Source of the DNA: Actinernus sp. WN-2022
Taxonomy: Eukaryota; Cnidaria; Anthozoa; Actiniaria; Actinernidae
Assembly (NCBI GenBank): GCA_030867875.1
Contig: JAOWCC010001589.1
Location: 147,781,745-147,845,744, forward strand
Length of the DNA stretch: 64,000 nucleotides
Direction: 5' to 3'
Part shown: in pieces, positions 14,600 to 28,730 of the stretch
Numbering within the stretch: the first letter of the stretch is position 1
Layout: each line of letters starts with the position of its first letter
Translations under genes and position numbers: made by a program
Notes under the pieces: generated by a model
What the model was told of the DNA's origin: nothing
The model's database searches: none
What the model saw: only the letters and a program-made list of their open reading frames with translations

Positions 14600-17500
14600 A
14601 ATGGTCAAATCTGAATTTTTTTCACCAGACCGGGTAGGCAAAAAATATCAGATTTCTGACAAAAACTAAAAAACCACTCAATATGCTTCAAAATGATGGC
14701 CAACAATCTGCTGATAGTTTCCAGACATGAATGGATTATGTTGGAGAAAGAATTGGAGAAAAAAATCAACATCTTCAAAAATGGTCTAATCTGTATTTTT
14801 TTCACCAGACCGGGTAGGCAAAAAATATCAGATTTCTGACAAAAACTAAAAAACCACTCAATATGCTTCAAAATGTTGGCAAACAATCTCCTGGTAGCTT
14901 GAGAACACAAATGGAGAAAGAATTGAAGAAAAAAATCAACATCTTCAAAAATGGTCAAATCTGTATTTTTTGGACCAGACCGGGTAGGCAAAAAATATCA
15001 GATTTCTGACAAAAACTAAAAAACCACTCAATATGCTTCAAAACGATGGCAAACAATCTGCTGATAGTTAACAGACATGATTGGATTAAGTTGGAGAAAG
15101 AAATGAAGAAAAAAATCAACATCTTCAAAAATGGTCAAATCTGTATTTTTTGGACCAGACCGGGTAGGCAAAAAATATCAGATTTCTCACAAAAACTAAA
15201 AAACCACTCAACATGCTTCAAAAGGTTGGCAAACAATCTCCTGGTAGCTTGAGAACAGAAATGGAGAAAGAATTGAAGAAAAAACTCAACATCTTCAAAA
15301 ATGGTCAAATCTGTATTTTTTTCACCAGACCGGGTAGGCAAAAAATATCAGATTTCTGACAAAAACTAAAAAACCACTCAATATGCTTCAAAAGGTTGGC
15401 AAACAATCTCCTGGTAGCTTGAGAACAGAAATGGAGAAAGAATTGAAGAAAAAAATCAACATCTTCAAAAAAAAACACTCAAAATGATGGCAAACAATCT
15501 CCTGGTAGCTTCAGAACACAAATGAAATAAGTTGGAGAAAGAATAACAAAAATGCATACTTCACATAAAATTTAGAGTTTCATGTTTGCACTTACCTCAA
15601 TTTAGGTCTCCCAACACCTAAACTTGCCCAGAACCAAGCCATTCTGTCCACAAGCACTTCACATCTTTATCCTGGTAGCATCAGAACACCAATGGATTAA
15701 GTTGGAGAAAGAAATGAAGAAAAAAATCAACATCTTCAAAAATGGTCAAATCTGTATTTTTTTCACCAGACCGGGTAGTCAAAAAATATCAGATTTCTGA
15801 CAAAAACTAAAAAACCACTCAATATGCTTCAAAATGATGGCCAACAATCTGCTGATAGTTTCCAGACATGAATGGATTATGTTGGAGAAAGAATTGGAGA
15901 AAAAAATCAACATCTTCAAAAATGGTCAAATCTGTATTTTTTGGACCAGACCGGGTAGGCAAAAAATATCAGATTTCTGACAAAAACTAAAAAACCACTC
16001 AATATGCTTCAAAATGTTGGCAGACAATCTCCTGGTAGCTTGAGAACACAAATGTAGAAAGAATTGAAGAAAAAAATCAACATCTTCAAAAATGGTCAAA
16101 TCTGTATTTTTTTGACCAGACCGGGTAGGCAAAAAATGTCAGATTTCTGACAAAAACTAAAAAACCACTCAATATGCTTCAAAACGATGGCAAACAATCT
16201 GCTGATAGTTAACAGACATGATTGGATTAAGTTGGAGAAAGAAATGAAGAAAAAAATCAACATCTTCAAAAATGGTCAAATCTGTATTTTTTGGACCAGA
16301 CCGGGTAGGCAAAAAATATCAGATTTCTGACAAAAACTAAAAAACCACTCAACATGCTTCAAAAGGTTGGCAAACAATCTCCTGGTAGCTTGAGAACAGA
16401 AATGGATAAAGAATTGAAGAAAAAACTCAACATCTTCAAAAATGGTCAAATCTGTATTTTTTGGACCAGACCGGGTAGGCGAAAAATCTCAGATTTCTGA
16501 CAAAAACTAAAAAACCACTCAAAATGCTTCAAAAGGTTCGCAAACAATCTCCTTGTAGCTTCAGAACACAAATGAAATAAGTTGGAGAAAGAATAACAAA
16601 AATGCATACTTCACATAAAATTTAGAGTTTCATGTTTGCACTTACCTCAATTTAGGTCTCCCAACACCTAAACTTGCCCAGAACCAAGCCATTCTGTCCA
16701 CAAGCACTTCACATCTTTATCCTGGTAGCATCAGAACACCAATGGATTAAGTTGGAGAAAGAAATGAAGAAATAAATCAACATCTTCAAAAATGGTCAAA
16801 TCTGTATATTTTGGACCAGACCGGGTAGGCAAAAAATATCAGATTTCTGACAAAAACTAAAAAAACACTCAATATGCTTCAAAAGGTTGGCAAACAATCT
16901 CCTTGTAGCTTCAGAACACAAATGAAATAAGTTGGAGAAAGAATAACAAAAATGCATACTTCACATAAAATTTAGAGTTTCATGTTTGCACTTACCTCAA
17001 TTTAGGTCTCCCAACACCTAAACTTGCCCAGAACCAAGCCATTTCTGTCCACAAGCACTTCACATCTTTATCCTGGTAGCATCAGAACACCAATGGTGGT
17101 TGGTGGTGTTTGTTTGTAGAAATAAATCAACATCTTCAAAATGGGTCAAATCTGTATTTTTTGGACCAGACCGGGTAGGATTTTTTTGAGATGTGGGAGG
17201 TAAATAAAACACTCAATATGCTTCAAAGGATTTTTGGGGGAGATTTATGAGAATGGGGGAGGGATGTTATAAGTTGGAGAAGAATAACAAAAATGCATAC
17301 TTCACATAAAATTTAGAGTTTCATGTTGATAGGTCAGATTGGGAGCAATTCTAACTTTAGCCCGAACATGCCATTCTGTCCACAAGCACTTCAGCATCTT
17401 TGATCCTGGTAGCATCAGAACACCAATGGATTAAGTTGGAGAAAGAATTGAAGAAAAAAATCAACATCTTCAAAAATGGTCAAATCTGTATTTTTTTGAC

Positions 17501-20500
17501 CAGACCGGGTAGGCAAAAAATGTCAGATTTCTGACAAAAACTAAAAAACCACTCAATATGCTTCAAAACGATGGCAAACAATCTGCTGATAGTTAACAGA
17601 CATGATTGGATTAAGTTGGAGAAAGAAATGAAGAAAAAAATCAACATCTTCAAAAATGGTCAAATCTGTATTTTTTGGACCAGACCGGGTAGGCAAAAAA
17701 TATCAGATTTCTGACAAAAACTAAAAAACCACTCAACATGCTTCAAAAGGTTGGCAAACAATCTCCTGGTAGCTTGAGAACAGAAATGGATAAAGAATTG
17801 AAGAAAAAACTCAACATCTTCAAAAATGGTCAAATCTGTATTTTTTGGACCAGACCGGGTAGGCGAAAAATCTCAGATTTCTGACAAAAACTAAAAAACC
17901 ACTCAAAATGCTTCAAAAGGTTCGCAAACAATCTCCTTGTAGCTTCAGAACACAAATGAAATAAGTTGGAGAAAGAATAACAAAAATGCATACTTCACAT
18001 AAAATTTAGAGTTTCATGTTTGCACTTACCTCAATTTAGGTCTCCCAACACCTAAACTTGCCCAGAACCAAGCCATTCTGTCCACAAGCACTTCACATCT
18101 TTATCCTGGTAGCATCAGAACACCAATGGATTAAGTTGGAGAAAGAAATGAAGAAATAAATCAACATCTTCAAAAATGGTCAAATCTGTATTTTTTGGAC
18201 CAGACCGGGTAGGCAAAAAATATCAGATTTCTGACAAAAACTAAAAAAACACTCAATATGCTTCAAAAGGTTGGCAAACAATCTCCTTGTAGCTTCAGAA
18301 CACAAATGAAATAAGTTGGAGAAAGAATAACAAAAATGCATACTTCACATAAAATTTAGAGTTTCATGTTTGCACTTACCTCAATTTAGGTCTCCCAACA
18401 CCTAAACTTGCCCAGAACCAAGCCATTCTGTCCACAAGCACTTCACATCTTTATCCTGGTAGCATCAGAACACCAATGGATTAAGTTGGAGAAAGAAATG
18501 AAGAAATAAATCAACATCTTCAAAAATGGTCAAATCTGTATTTTTTGGACCAGACCGGGTAGGCAAAAAATATCAGATTTCTGACAAAAACTAAAAAAAC
18601 ACTCAATATGCTTCAAAAGGTTGGCAAACAATCTCCTTGTAGCTTCAGAACACAAATGAAATAAGTTGGAGAAAGAATAACAAAAATGCATACTTCACAT
18701 AAAATTTAGAGTTTCATGTTTGCACTTACCTCAATTTAGGTCTCCCAACACCTAAACTTGCCCAGAACCAAGCCATTCTGTCCACAAGCACTTCACATCT
18801 TTATCCTGGTAGCATCAGAACACCAATGGATTAAGTTGGAGAAAGAATTGAAGAAAAAAATCAACATCTTCAAAAATGGTCAAATCTGTATTTTTTTGAC
18901 CAGACCGGGTAGGCAAAAAATGTCAGATTTCTGACAAAAACTAAAAAACCACTCAATATGCTTCAAAACGATGGCAAACAATCTGCTGATAGTTAACAGA
19001 CATGATTGGATTAAGTTGGAGAAAGAAATGAAGAAAAAAATCAACATCTTCAAAAATGGTCAAATCTGTATTTTTTGGACCAGACCGGGTAGGCAAAAAA
19101 TATCAGATTTCTGACAAAAACTAAAAAAACACTCAATATGCTTCAAAAGGTTGGCAAACAATCTCCTTGTAGCTTCAGAACACAAATGAAATAAGTTGGA
19201 GAAAGAATAACAAAAATGCATACTTCACATAAAATTTAGAGTTTCATGTTTGCACTTACCTCAATTTAGGTCTCCCAACACCTAAACTTGCCCAGAACCA
19301 AGCCATTCTGTCCACAAGCACTTCACATCTTTATCCTGGTAGCATCAGAACACCAATGGATTAAGTTGGAGAAAGAATTGAAGAAAAAAATCAACATCTT
19401 CAAAAATGGTCAAATCTGTATTTTTTTTACCAGACCGGGTAGGCAAAAAATGTCAGATTTCTGACAAAAACTAAAAAACCACTCAATATGCTTCAAAACG
19501 ATGGCAAACAATCTGCTGATAGTTAACAGACATGATTGGATTAAGTTGGAGAAAGAAATGAAGAAAAAAATCAACATCTTCAAAAATGGTCAAATCTGTA
19601 TTTTTTTGACCAGACCGGGTAGGCAAAAAATGTCAGATTTCTGACAAAAACTAAAAAACCACACAATATGCTACAAAACGATAGCAAACAATCTGCTGAT
19701 AGTTAACAGACATGATTGGATTAAGTTGGAGAAAGAATTGAAGAAAAAAATCAACATCTTCAAAAATGGTCAAATCTGTATTTTTTGGACCAGACCGGGT
19801 AGGCAAAAAATATCAGATTTCTGACAAAAACTAAAAAACCACTCAACATGCTTCAAAAGGTTGGCAAACAATCTCCTGGTAGCTTGAGAACAGAAATGGA
19901 GAAAGAATTGAAGAAAAAACTCAACATCTTCAAAAATGGTCAAATCTGTATTTTTTGGACCAGACCGGGTAGGCGAAAAATCTCAGATTTCTGACAAAAA
20001 CTAAAAAACCACTCAAAATGCTTCAAAATGATGGCAAACAATCTCCTGGTAGCTTCAGAACACAAATGAAATAAGTTGGAGAAAGAATAACAAAAATGCA
20101 TACTTCACATAAAATTTAGAGTTTCATGTTTGCACTTACCTCAATTTAGGTCTCCCAACACCTAAACTTGCCCAGAACCAAGCCATTCTGTCCACAAGCA
20201 CTTCACATCTTTATCCTGGTAGCATCAGAACACCAATGGATTAAGTTGGAGAAAGAAATGAAGAAATAAATCAACATCTTCAAAAATGGTCAAATCTGTA
20301 TTTTTTTCACCAGACCGGGTAGGCAAAAAATATCAGATTTCTGACAAAAACTAAAAAACCACTCAATATGCTTCAAAATGATGGCCAACAATCTGCTGAT
20401 AGTTTCCAGACATGAATGGATTATGTTGGAGAAAGAATTGGAGAAAAAAATCAACATCTTCAAAAATGGTCTAATCTGTATTTTTTTCACCAGACCGGGT

Positions 20501-23500
20501 AGGCAAAAAATATCAGATTTCTGACAAAAACTAAAAAACCACTCAATATGCTTCAAAATGTTGGCAAACAATCTCCTGGTAGCTTGAGAACACAAATGGA
20601 GAAAGAATTGAAGAAAAAAATCAACATCTTCAAAAATGGTCAAATCTGTATTTTTTGGACCAGACCGGGTAGGCAAAAAATATCAGATTTCTGACAAAAA
20701 CTAAAAAACCACTCAATATGCTTCAAAACGATGGCAAACAATCTGCTGATAGTTAACAGACATGATTGGATTAAGTTGGAGAAAGAAATGAAGAAAAAAA
20801 TCAACATCTTCAAAAATGGTCAAATCTGTATTTTTTGGACCAGACCGGGTAGGCAAAAAATATCAGATTTCTCACAAAAACTAAAAAACCACTCAACATG
20901 CTTCAAAAGGTTGGGAAACAATCTCCTGGTAGCTTGAGAACAGAAATGGAGAAAGAATTGAAGAAAAAACTCAACATCTTCAAAAATGGTCAAATCTGTA
21001 TTTTTTTCACCAGACCGGGTAGGCAAAAAATATCAGATTTCTGACAAAAACTAAAAAACCACTCAATATGCTTCAAAAGGTTGGCAAACAATCTCCTGGT
21101 AGCTTGAGAACAGAAATGGAGAAAGAATTGAAGAAAAAAAATCAACATCTTCAAAAAAAAACACTCAAAATGATGGCAAACAATCTCCTGGTAGCTTCAG
21201 AACACAAATGAAATAAGTTGGAGAAAGAATAACAAAAATGCATACTTCACATAAAATTTAGAGTTTCATGTTTGCACTTACCTCAATTTAGGTCTCCCAA
21301 CACCTAAACTTGCCCAGAACCAAGCCATTCTGTCCACAAGCACTTCACATCTTTATCCTGGTAGCATCAGAACACCAATGGATTAAGTTGGAGAAAGAAA
21401 TGAAGAAAAAAATCAACATCTTCAAAAATGGTCAAATCTGTATTTTTTTCACCAGACCGGGTAGTCAAAAAATATCAGATTTCTGACAAAAACTAAAAAA
21501 CCACTCAATATGCTTCAAAATGATGGCCAACAATCTGCTGATAGTTTCCAGACATGAATGGATTATGTTGGAGAAAGAATTGGAGAAAAAAATCAACATC
21601 TTCAAAAATGGTCAAATCTGTATTTTTTGGACCAGACCGGGTAGGCAAAAAATATCAGATTTCTGACAAAAACTAAAAAACCACTCAATATGCTTCAAAA
21701 TGTTGGCAGACAATCTCCTGGTAGCTTGAGAACACAAATGTAGAAAGAATTGAAGAAAAAAATCAACATCTTCAAAAATGGTCAAATCTGTATTTTTTTG
21801 ACCAGACCGGGTAGGCAAAAAATGTCAGATTTCTGACAAAAACTAAAAAACCACTCAATATGCTTCAAAACGATGGCAAACAATCTGCTGATAGTTAACA
21901 GACATGATTGGATTAAGTTGGAGAAAGAAATGAAGAAAAAAATCAACATCTTCAAAAATGGTCAAATCTGTATTTTTTGGACCAGACCGGGTAGGCAAAA
22001 AATATCAGATTTCTGACAAAAACTAAAAAACCACTCAACATGCTTCAAAAGGTTGGCAAACAATCTCCTGGTAGCTTGAGAACAGAAATGGATAAAGAAT
22101 TGAAGAAAAAACTCAACATCTTCAAAAATGGTCAAATCTGTATTTTTTGGACCAGACCGGGTAGGCGAAAAATCTCAGATTTCTGACAAAAACTAAAAAA
22201 CCACTCAAAATGCTTCAAAAGGTTCGCAAACAATCTCCTTGTAGCTTCAGAACACAAATGAAATAAGTTGGAGAAAGAATAACAAAAATGCATACTTCAC
22301 ATAAAATTTAGAGTTTCATGTTTGCACTTACCTCAATTTAGGTCTCCCAACACCTAAACTTGCCCAGAACCAAGCCATTCTGTCCACAAGCACTTCACAT
22401 CTTTATCCTGGTAGCATCAGAACACCAATGGATTAAGTTGGAGAAAGAAATGAAGAAATAAATCAACATCTTCAAAAATGGTCAAATCTGTATATTTTGG
22501 ACCAGACCGGGTAGGCAAAAAATATCAGATTTCTGACAAAAACTAAAAAAACACTCAATATGCTTCAAAAGGTTGGCAAACAATCTCCTTGTAGCTTCAG
22601 AACACAAATGAAATAAGTTGGAGAAAGAATAACAAAAATGCATACTTCACATAAAATTTAGAGTTTCATGTTTGCACTTACCTCAATTTAGGTCTCCCAA
22701 CACCTAAACTTGCCCAGAACCAAGCCATTCTGTCCACAAGCACTTCACATCTTTATCCTGGTAGCATCAGAACACCAATGGATTAAGTTGGAGAAAGAAA
22801 TGAAGAAATAAATCAACATCTTCAAAAATGGTCAAATCTGTATTTTTTGGACCAGACCGGGTAGGCAAAAAATATCAGATTTCTGACAAAAACTAAAAAA
22901 ACACTCAATATGCTTCAAAAGGTTGGCAAACAATCTCCTTGTAGCTTCAGAACACAAATGAAATAAGTTGGAGAAAGAATAACAAAAATGCATACTTCAC
23001 ATAAAATTTAGAGTTTCATGTTTGCACTTACCTCAATTTAGGTCTCCCAACACCTAAACTTGCCCAGAACCAAGCCATTCTATCCACAAGCACTTCACAT
23101 CTTTATCCTGGTAGCATCAGAACACCAATGGATTAAGTTGGAGAAAGAATTGAAGAAAAAAATCAACATCTTCAAAAATGGTCAAATCTGTATTTTTTTG
23201 ACCAGACCGGGTAGGCAAAAAATGTCAGATTTCTGACAAAAACTAAAAAACCACTCAATATGCTTCAAAACGATGGCAAACAATCTGCTGATAGTTAACA
23301 GACATGATTGGATTAAGTTGGAGAAAGAAATGAAGAAAAAAATCAACATCTTCAAAAATGGTCAAATCTGTATTTTTTGGACCAGACCGGGTAGGCAAAA
23401 AATATCAGATTTCTGACAAAAACTAAAAAACCACTCAACATGCTTCAAAAGGTTGGCAAACAATCTCCTGGTAGCTTGAGAACAGAAATGGATAAAGAAT

Positions 23501-25920
23501 TGAAGAAAAAACTCAACATCTTCAAAAATGGTCAAATCTGTATTTTTTGGACCAGACCGGGTAGGCGAAAAATCTCAGATTTCTGACAAAAACTAAAAAA
23601 CCACTCAAAATGCTTCAAAAGGTTCGCAAACAATCTCCTTGTAGCTTCAGAACACAAATGAAATAAGTTGGAGAAAGAATAACAAAAATGCATACTTCAC
23701 ATAAAATTTAGAGTTTCATGTTTGCACTTACCTCAATTTAGGTCTCCCAACACCTAAACTTGCCCAGAACCAAGCCATTCTGTCCACAAGCACTTCACAT
23801 CTTTATCCTGGTAGCATCAGAACACCAATGGATTAAGTTGGAGAAAGAAATGAAGAAATAAATCAACATCTTCAAAAATGGTCAAATCTGTATTTTTTGG
23901 ACCAGACCGGGTAGGCAAAAAATATCAGATTTCTGACAAAAACTAAAAAAACACTCAATATGCTTCAAAAGGTTGGCAAACAATCTCCTTGTAGCTTCAG
24001 AACACAAATGAAATAAGTTGGAGAAAGAATAACAAAAATGCATACTTCACATAAAATTTAGAGTTTCATGTTTGCACTTACCTCAATTTAGGTCTCCCAA
24101 CACCTAAACTTGCCCAGAACCAAGCCATTCTGTCCACAAGCACTTCACATCTTTATCCTGGTAGCATCAGAACACCAATGGATTAAGTTGGAGAAAGAAA
24201 TGAAGAAATAAATCAACATCTTCAAAAATGGTCAAATCTGTATTTTTTGGACCAGACCGGGTAGGCAAAAAATATCAGATTTCTGACAAAAACTAAAAAA
24301 ACACTCAATATGCTTCAAAAGGTTGGCAAACAATCTCCTTGTAGCTTCAGAACACAAATGAAATAAGTTGGAGAAAGAATAACAAAAATGCATACTTCAC
24401 ATAAAATTTAGAGTTTCATGTTTGCACTTACCTCAATTTAGGTCTCCCAACACCTAAACTTGCCCAGAACCAAGCCATTCTGTCCACAAGCACTTCACAT
24501 CTTTATCCTGGTAGCATCAGAACACCAATGGATTAAGTTGGAGAAAGAATTGAAGAAAAAAATCAACATCTTCAAAAATGGTCAAATCTGTATTTTTTTG
24601 ACCAGACCGGGTAGGCAAAAAATGTCAGATTTCTGACAAAAACTAAAAAACCACTCAATATGCTTCAAAACGATGGCAAACAATCTGCTGATAGTTAACA
24701 GACATGATTGGATTAAGTTGGAGAAAGAAATGAAGAAAAAAATCAACATCTTCAAAAATGGTCAAATCTGTATTTTTTGGACCAGACCGGGTAGGCAAAA
24801 AATATCAGATTTCTGACAAAAACTAAAAAAACACTCAATATGCTTCAAAAGGTTGGCAAACAATCTCCTTGTAGCTTCAGAACACAAATGAAATAAGTTG
24901 GAGAAAGAATAACAAAAATGCATACTTCACATAAAATTTAGAGTTTCATGTTTGCACTTACCTCAATTTAGGTCTCCCAACACCTAAACTTGCCCAGAAC
25001 CAAGCCATTCTGTCCACAAGCACTTCACATCTTTATCCTGGTAGCATCAGAACACCAATGGATTAAGTTGGAGAAAGAATTGAAGAAAAAAATCAACATC
25101 TTCAAAAATGGTCAAATCTGTATTTTTTTGACCAGACCGGGTAGGCAAAAAATGTCAGATTTCTGACAAAAACTAAAAAACCACTCAATATGCTTCAAAA
25201 CGATGGCAAACAATCTGCTGATAGTTAACAGACATGATTGGATTAAGTTGGAGAAAGAAATGAAGAAAAAAATCAACATCTTCAAAAATGGTCAAATCTG
25301 TATTTTTTTGACCAGACCGGGTAGGCAAAAAATGTCAGATTTCTGACAAAAACTAAAAAACCACACAATATGCTACAAAACGATGGCAAACAATCTGCTG
25401 ATAGTTAACAGACATGATTGGATTAAGTTGGAGAAAGAAATGAAGAAAAAAATCAACATCTTCAAAAATGGTCAAATCTGTATTTTTTGGACCAGACCGG
25501 GTAGGCAAAAAATATCAGATTTCTGACAAAAACTAAAAAACCACTCAACATGCTTCAAAAGGTTGGCAAACAATCTCCTGGTAGCTTGAGAACAGAAATG
25601 GAGAAAGAATTGAAGAAAAAACTCAACATCTTCAAAAATGGTCAAATCTGTATTTTTTGGACCAGACCGGGTAGGCGAAAAATCTCAGATTTCTGACAAA
25701 AACTAAAAAACCACTCAAAATGCTTCAAAATGATGGCAAACAATCTCCTGGTAGCTTCAGAACACAAATGAAATAAGTTGGAGAAAGAATAACAAAAATG
25801 CATACTTCACATAAAATTTAGAGTTTCATGTTTGCACTTACCTCAATTTAGGTCTCCCAACACCTAAACTTGCCCAGAACCAAGCCATTCTGTCCACAAG
25901 CACTTCACATCTTTATCCTG
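14600..25920. repeat. Tandem higher-order repeat of about 5.7 kb (two copies)
   Basis: About 14,600-20,220 is repeated at about 20,285-25,920. The offset is 5,685-5,686 bp before position 17,041 and 5,702 bp after 17,419. Shared private markers include GTATATTTTGG (near 16,804 and 22,490), AATGTAGAAAG (near 16,052 and 21,738), ATGGATAAAG, GGTTCGCAAAC, and CCACACAATATGCTACAAAA (19,659 and 25,361). The 16-bp change of offset comes entirely from the scrambled patch in the first copy. Confidence 0.85.
17041..17418. other. Scrambled satellite patch, probable consensus error
   Basis: In this patch several monomer segments are replaced by unrelated G/T-rich strings. Examples are GGTGGTTGGTGGTG at about 17,094, GATGTGGGAGG at about 17,190, TTTTTGGGGGAG at about 17,231 and GAATGGGGGAGGG at about 17,251. 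They sit between short stretches of perfect satellite. Extra single bases (ATTTCTGTCC, TTCAGCATC, TTTGATCC) are present too. The aligned copy at about 22,727-23,120 is normal and 16 bp longer. Flanks on both sides are near-perfect copies. Best explained as low-quality assembly or read consensus. A real degenerate insertion is possible but less likely because the disruption is patchy rather than one block. Confidence 0.75.
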
Positions 25921-28730
25921 GTAGCATCAGAACACCAATGGATTAAGTTGGAGAAAGAATTGAAGAAAAAAATCAACATCTTCAAAAATGGTCAAATCTG
26001 TATTTTTTTGACCAGACCGGGTAGGCAAAAAATGTCAGATTTCTGACAAAAACTAAAAAACCACTCAATATGCTTCAAAACGATGGCAAACAATCTGCTG
26101 ATAGTTAACAGACATGATTGGATTAAGTTGGAGAAAGAAATGAAGAAAAAAATCAACATCTTCAAAAATGGTCAAATCTGTATTTTTTGGACCAGACCGG
26201 GTAGGCAAAAAATATCAGATTTCTGACAAAAACTAAAAAACCACTCAACATGCTTCAAAAGGTTGGCAAACAATCTCCTGGTAGCTTGAGAACAGAAATG
26301 GATAAAGAATTGAAGAAAAAACTCAACATCTTCAAAAATGGTCAAATCTGTATTTTTTGGACCAGACCGGGTAGGCGAAAAATCTCAGATTTCTGACAAA
26401 AACTAAAAAACCACTCAAAATGCTTCAAAAGGTTCGCAAACAATCTCCTTGTAGCTTCAGAACACAAATGAAATAAGTTGGAGAAAGAATAACAAAAATG
26501 CATACTTCACATAAAATTTAGAGTTTCATGTTTGCACTTACCTCAATTTAGGTCTCCCAACACCTAAACTTGCCCAGAACCAAGCCATTCTGTCCACAAG
26601 CACTTCACATCTTTATCCTGGTAGCATCAGAACACCAATGGATTAAGTTGGAGAAAGAAATGAAGAAATAAATCAACATCTTCAAAAATGGTCAAATCTG
26701 TATTTTTTGGACCAGACCGGGTAGGCAAAAAATATCAGATTTCTGACAAAAACTAAAAAAACACTCAATATGCTTCAAAAGGTTGGCAAACAATCTCCTT
26801 GTAGCTTCAGAACACAAATGAAATAAGTTGGAGAAAGAATAACAAAAATGCATACTTCACATAAAATTTAGAGTTTCATGTTTGCACTTACCTCAATTTA
26901 GGTCTCCCAACACCTAAACTTGCCCAGAACCAAGCCATTCTGTCCACAAGCACTTCACATCTTTATCCTGGTAGCATCAGAACACCAATGGATTAAGTTG
27001 GAGAAAGAAATGAAGAAATAAATCAACATCTTCAAAAATGGTCAAATCTGTATTTTTTGGACCAGACCGGGTAGGCAAAAAATATCAGATTTCTGACAAA
27101 AACTAAAAAAACACTCAATATGCTTCAAAAGGTTGGCAAACAATCTCCTTGTAGCTTCAGAACACAAATGAAATAAGTTGGAGAAAGAATAACAAAAATG
27201 CATACTTCACATAAAATTTAGAGTTTCATGTTTGCACTTACCTCAATTTAGGTCTCCCAACACCTAAACTTGCCCAGAACCAAGCCATTCTGTCCACAAG
27301 CACTTCACATCTTTATCCTGGTAGCATCAGAACACCAATGGATTAAGTTGGAGAAAGAATTGAAGAAAAAAATCAACATCTTCAAAAATGGTCAAATCTG
27401 TATTTTTTTGACCAGACCGGGTAGGCAAAAAATGTCAGATTTCTGACAAAAACTAAAAAACCACTCAATATGCTTCAAAACGATGGCAAACAATCTGCTG
27501 ATAGTTAACAGACATGATTGGATTAAGTTGGAGAAAGAAATGAAGAAAAAAATCAACATCTTCAAAAATGGTCAAATCTGTATTTTTTGGACCAGACCGG
27601 GTAGGCAAAAAATATCAGATTTCTGACAAAAACTAAAAAAACACTCAATATGCTTCAAAAGGTTGGCAAACAATCTCCTTGTAGCTTCAGAACACAAATG
27701 AAATAAGTTGGAGAAAGAATAACAAAAATGCATACTTCACATAAAATTTAGAGTTTCATGTTTGCACTTACCTCAATTTAGGTCTCCCAACACCTAAACT
27801 TGCCCAGAACCAAGCCATTCTGTCCACAAGCACTTCACATCTTTATCCTGGTAGCATCAGAACACCAATGGATTAAGTTGGAGAAAGAATTGAAGAAAAA
27901 AATCAACATCTTCAAAAATGGTCAAATCTGTATTTTTTTGACCAGACCGGGTAGGCAAAAAATGTCAGATTTCTGACAAAAACTAAAAAACCACTCAATA
28001 TGCTTCAAAACGATGGCAAACAATCTGCTGATAGTTAACAGACATGATTGGATTAAGTTGGAGAAAGAAATGAAGAAAAAAATCAACATCTTCAAAAATG
28101 GTCAAATCTGTATTTTTTTGACCAGACCGGGTAGGCAAAAAATGTCAGATTTCTGACAAAAACTAAAAAACCACACAATATGCTACAAAACGATGGCAAA
28201 CAATCTGCTGATAGTTAACAGACATGATTGGATTAAGTTGGAGAAAGAAATGAAGAAAAAAATCAACATCTTCAAAAATGGTCAAATCTGTATTTTTTGG
28301 ACCAGACCGGGTAGGCAAAAAATATCAGATTTCTGACAAAAACTAAAAAACCACTCAACATGCTTCAAAAGGTTGGCAAACAATCTCCTGGTAGCTTGAG
28401 AACAGAAATGGAGAAAGAATTGAAGAAAAAACTCAACATCTTCAAAAATGGTCAAATCTGTATTTTTTGGAACAGACCGGGTAGGCGAAAAATCTCAGAT
28501 TTCTGACAAAAACTAAAAAACCACTCAAAATGCTTCAAAATGATGGCAAACAATCTCCTGGTAGCTTCAGAACACAAATGAAATAAGTTGGAGAAAGAAT
28601 AACAAAAATGCATACTTCACATAAAATTTAGAGTTTCATGTTTGCACTTACCTCAATTTAGGTCTCCCAACACCTAAACTTGCCCAGAACCAAGCCATTC
28701 TGTCCACAAGCACTTCACATCTTTATCCTG
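22081..28730. repeat. Overlapping 1,400-bp and 2,810-bp duplications
   Basis: The ATGGATAAAG-type S module and the following GGTTCGCAAAC block recur 1,400 bp apart (22,081 and 23,481). A larger block starting near 23,121 recurs at 25,931 with offset 2,810 bp; the CCACACAATATGCTACAAAA variant marks both copies (25,361 and 28,171). Copies are almost identical, with rare changes such as TTCTATCC near 23,079 and GGAACAGACC near 28,469. Confidence 0.8.

Noticed and set aside
14605..14991. 128-aa minus-strand frame (and its copy at 20,290-20,676), the longest in the array
   Set aside because: It is two satellite monomers that happen to stay in frame; the second copy is part of the 5.7-kb duplication, so it is not independent evidence of coding.
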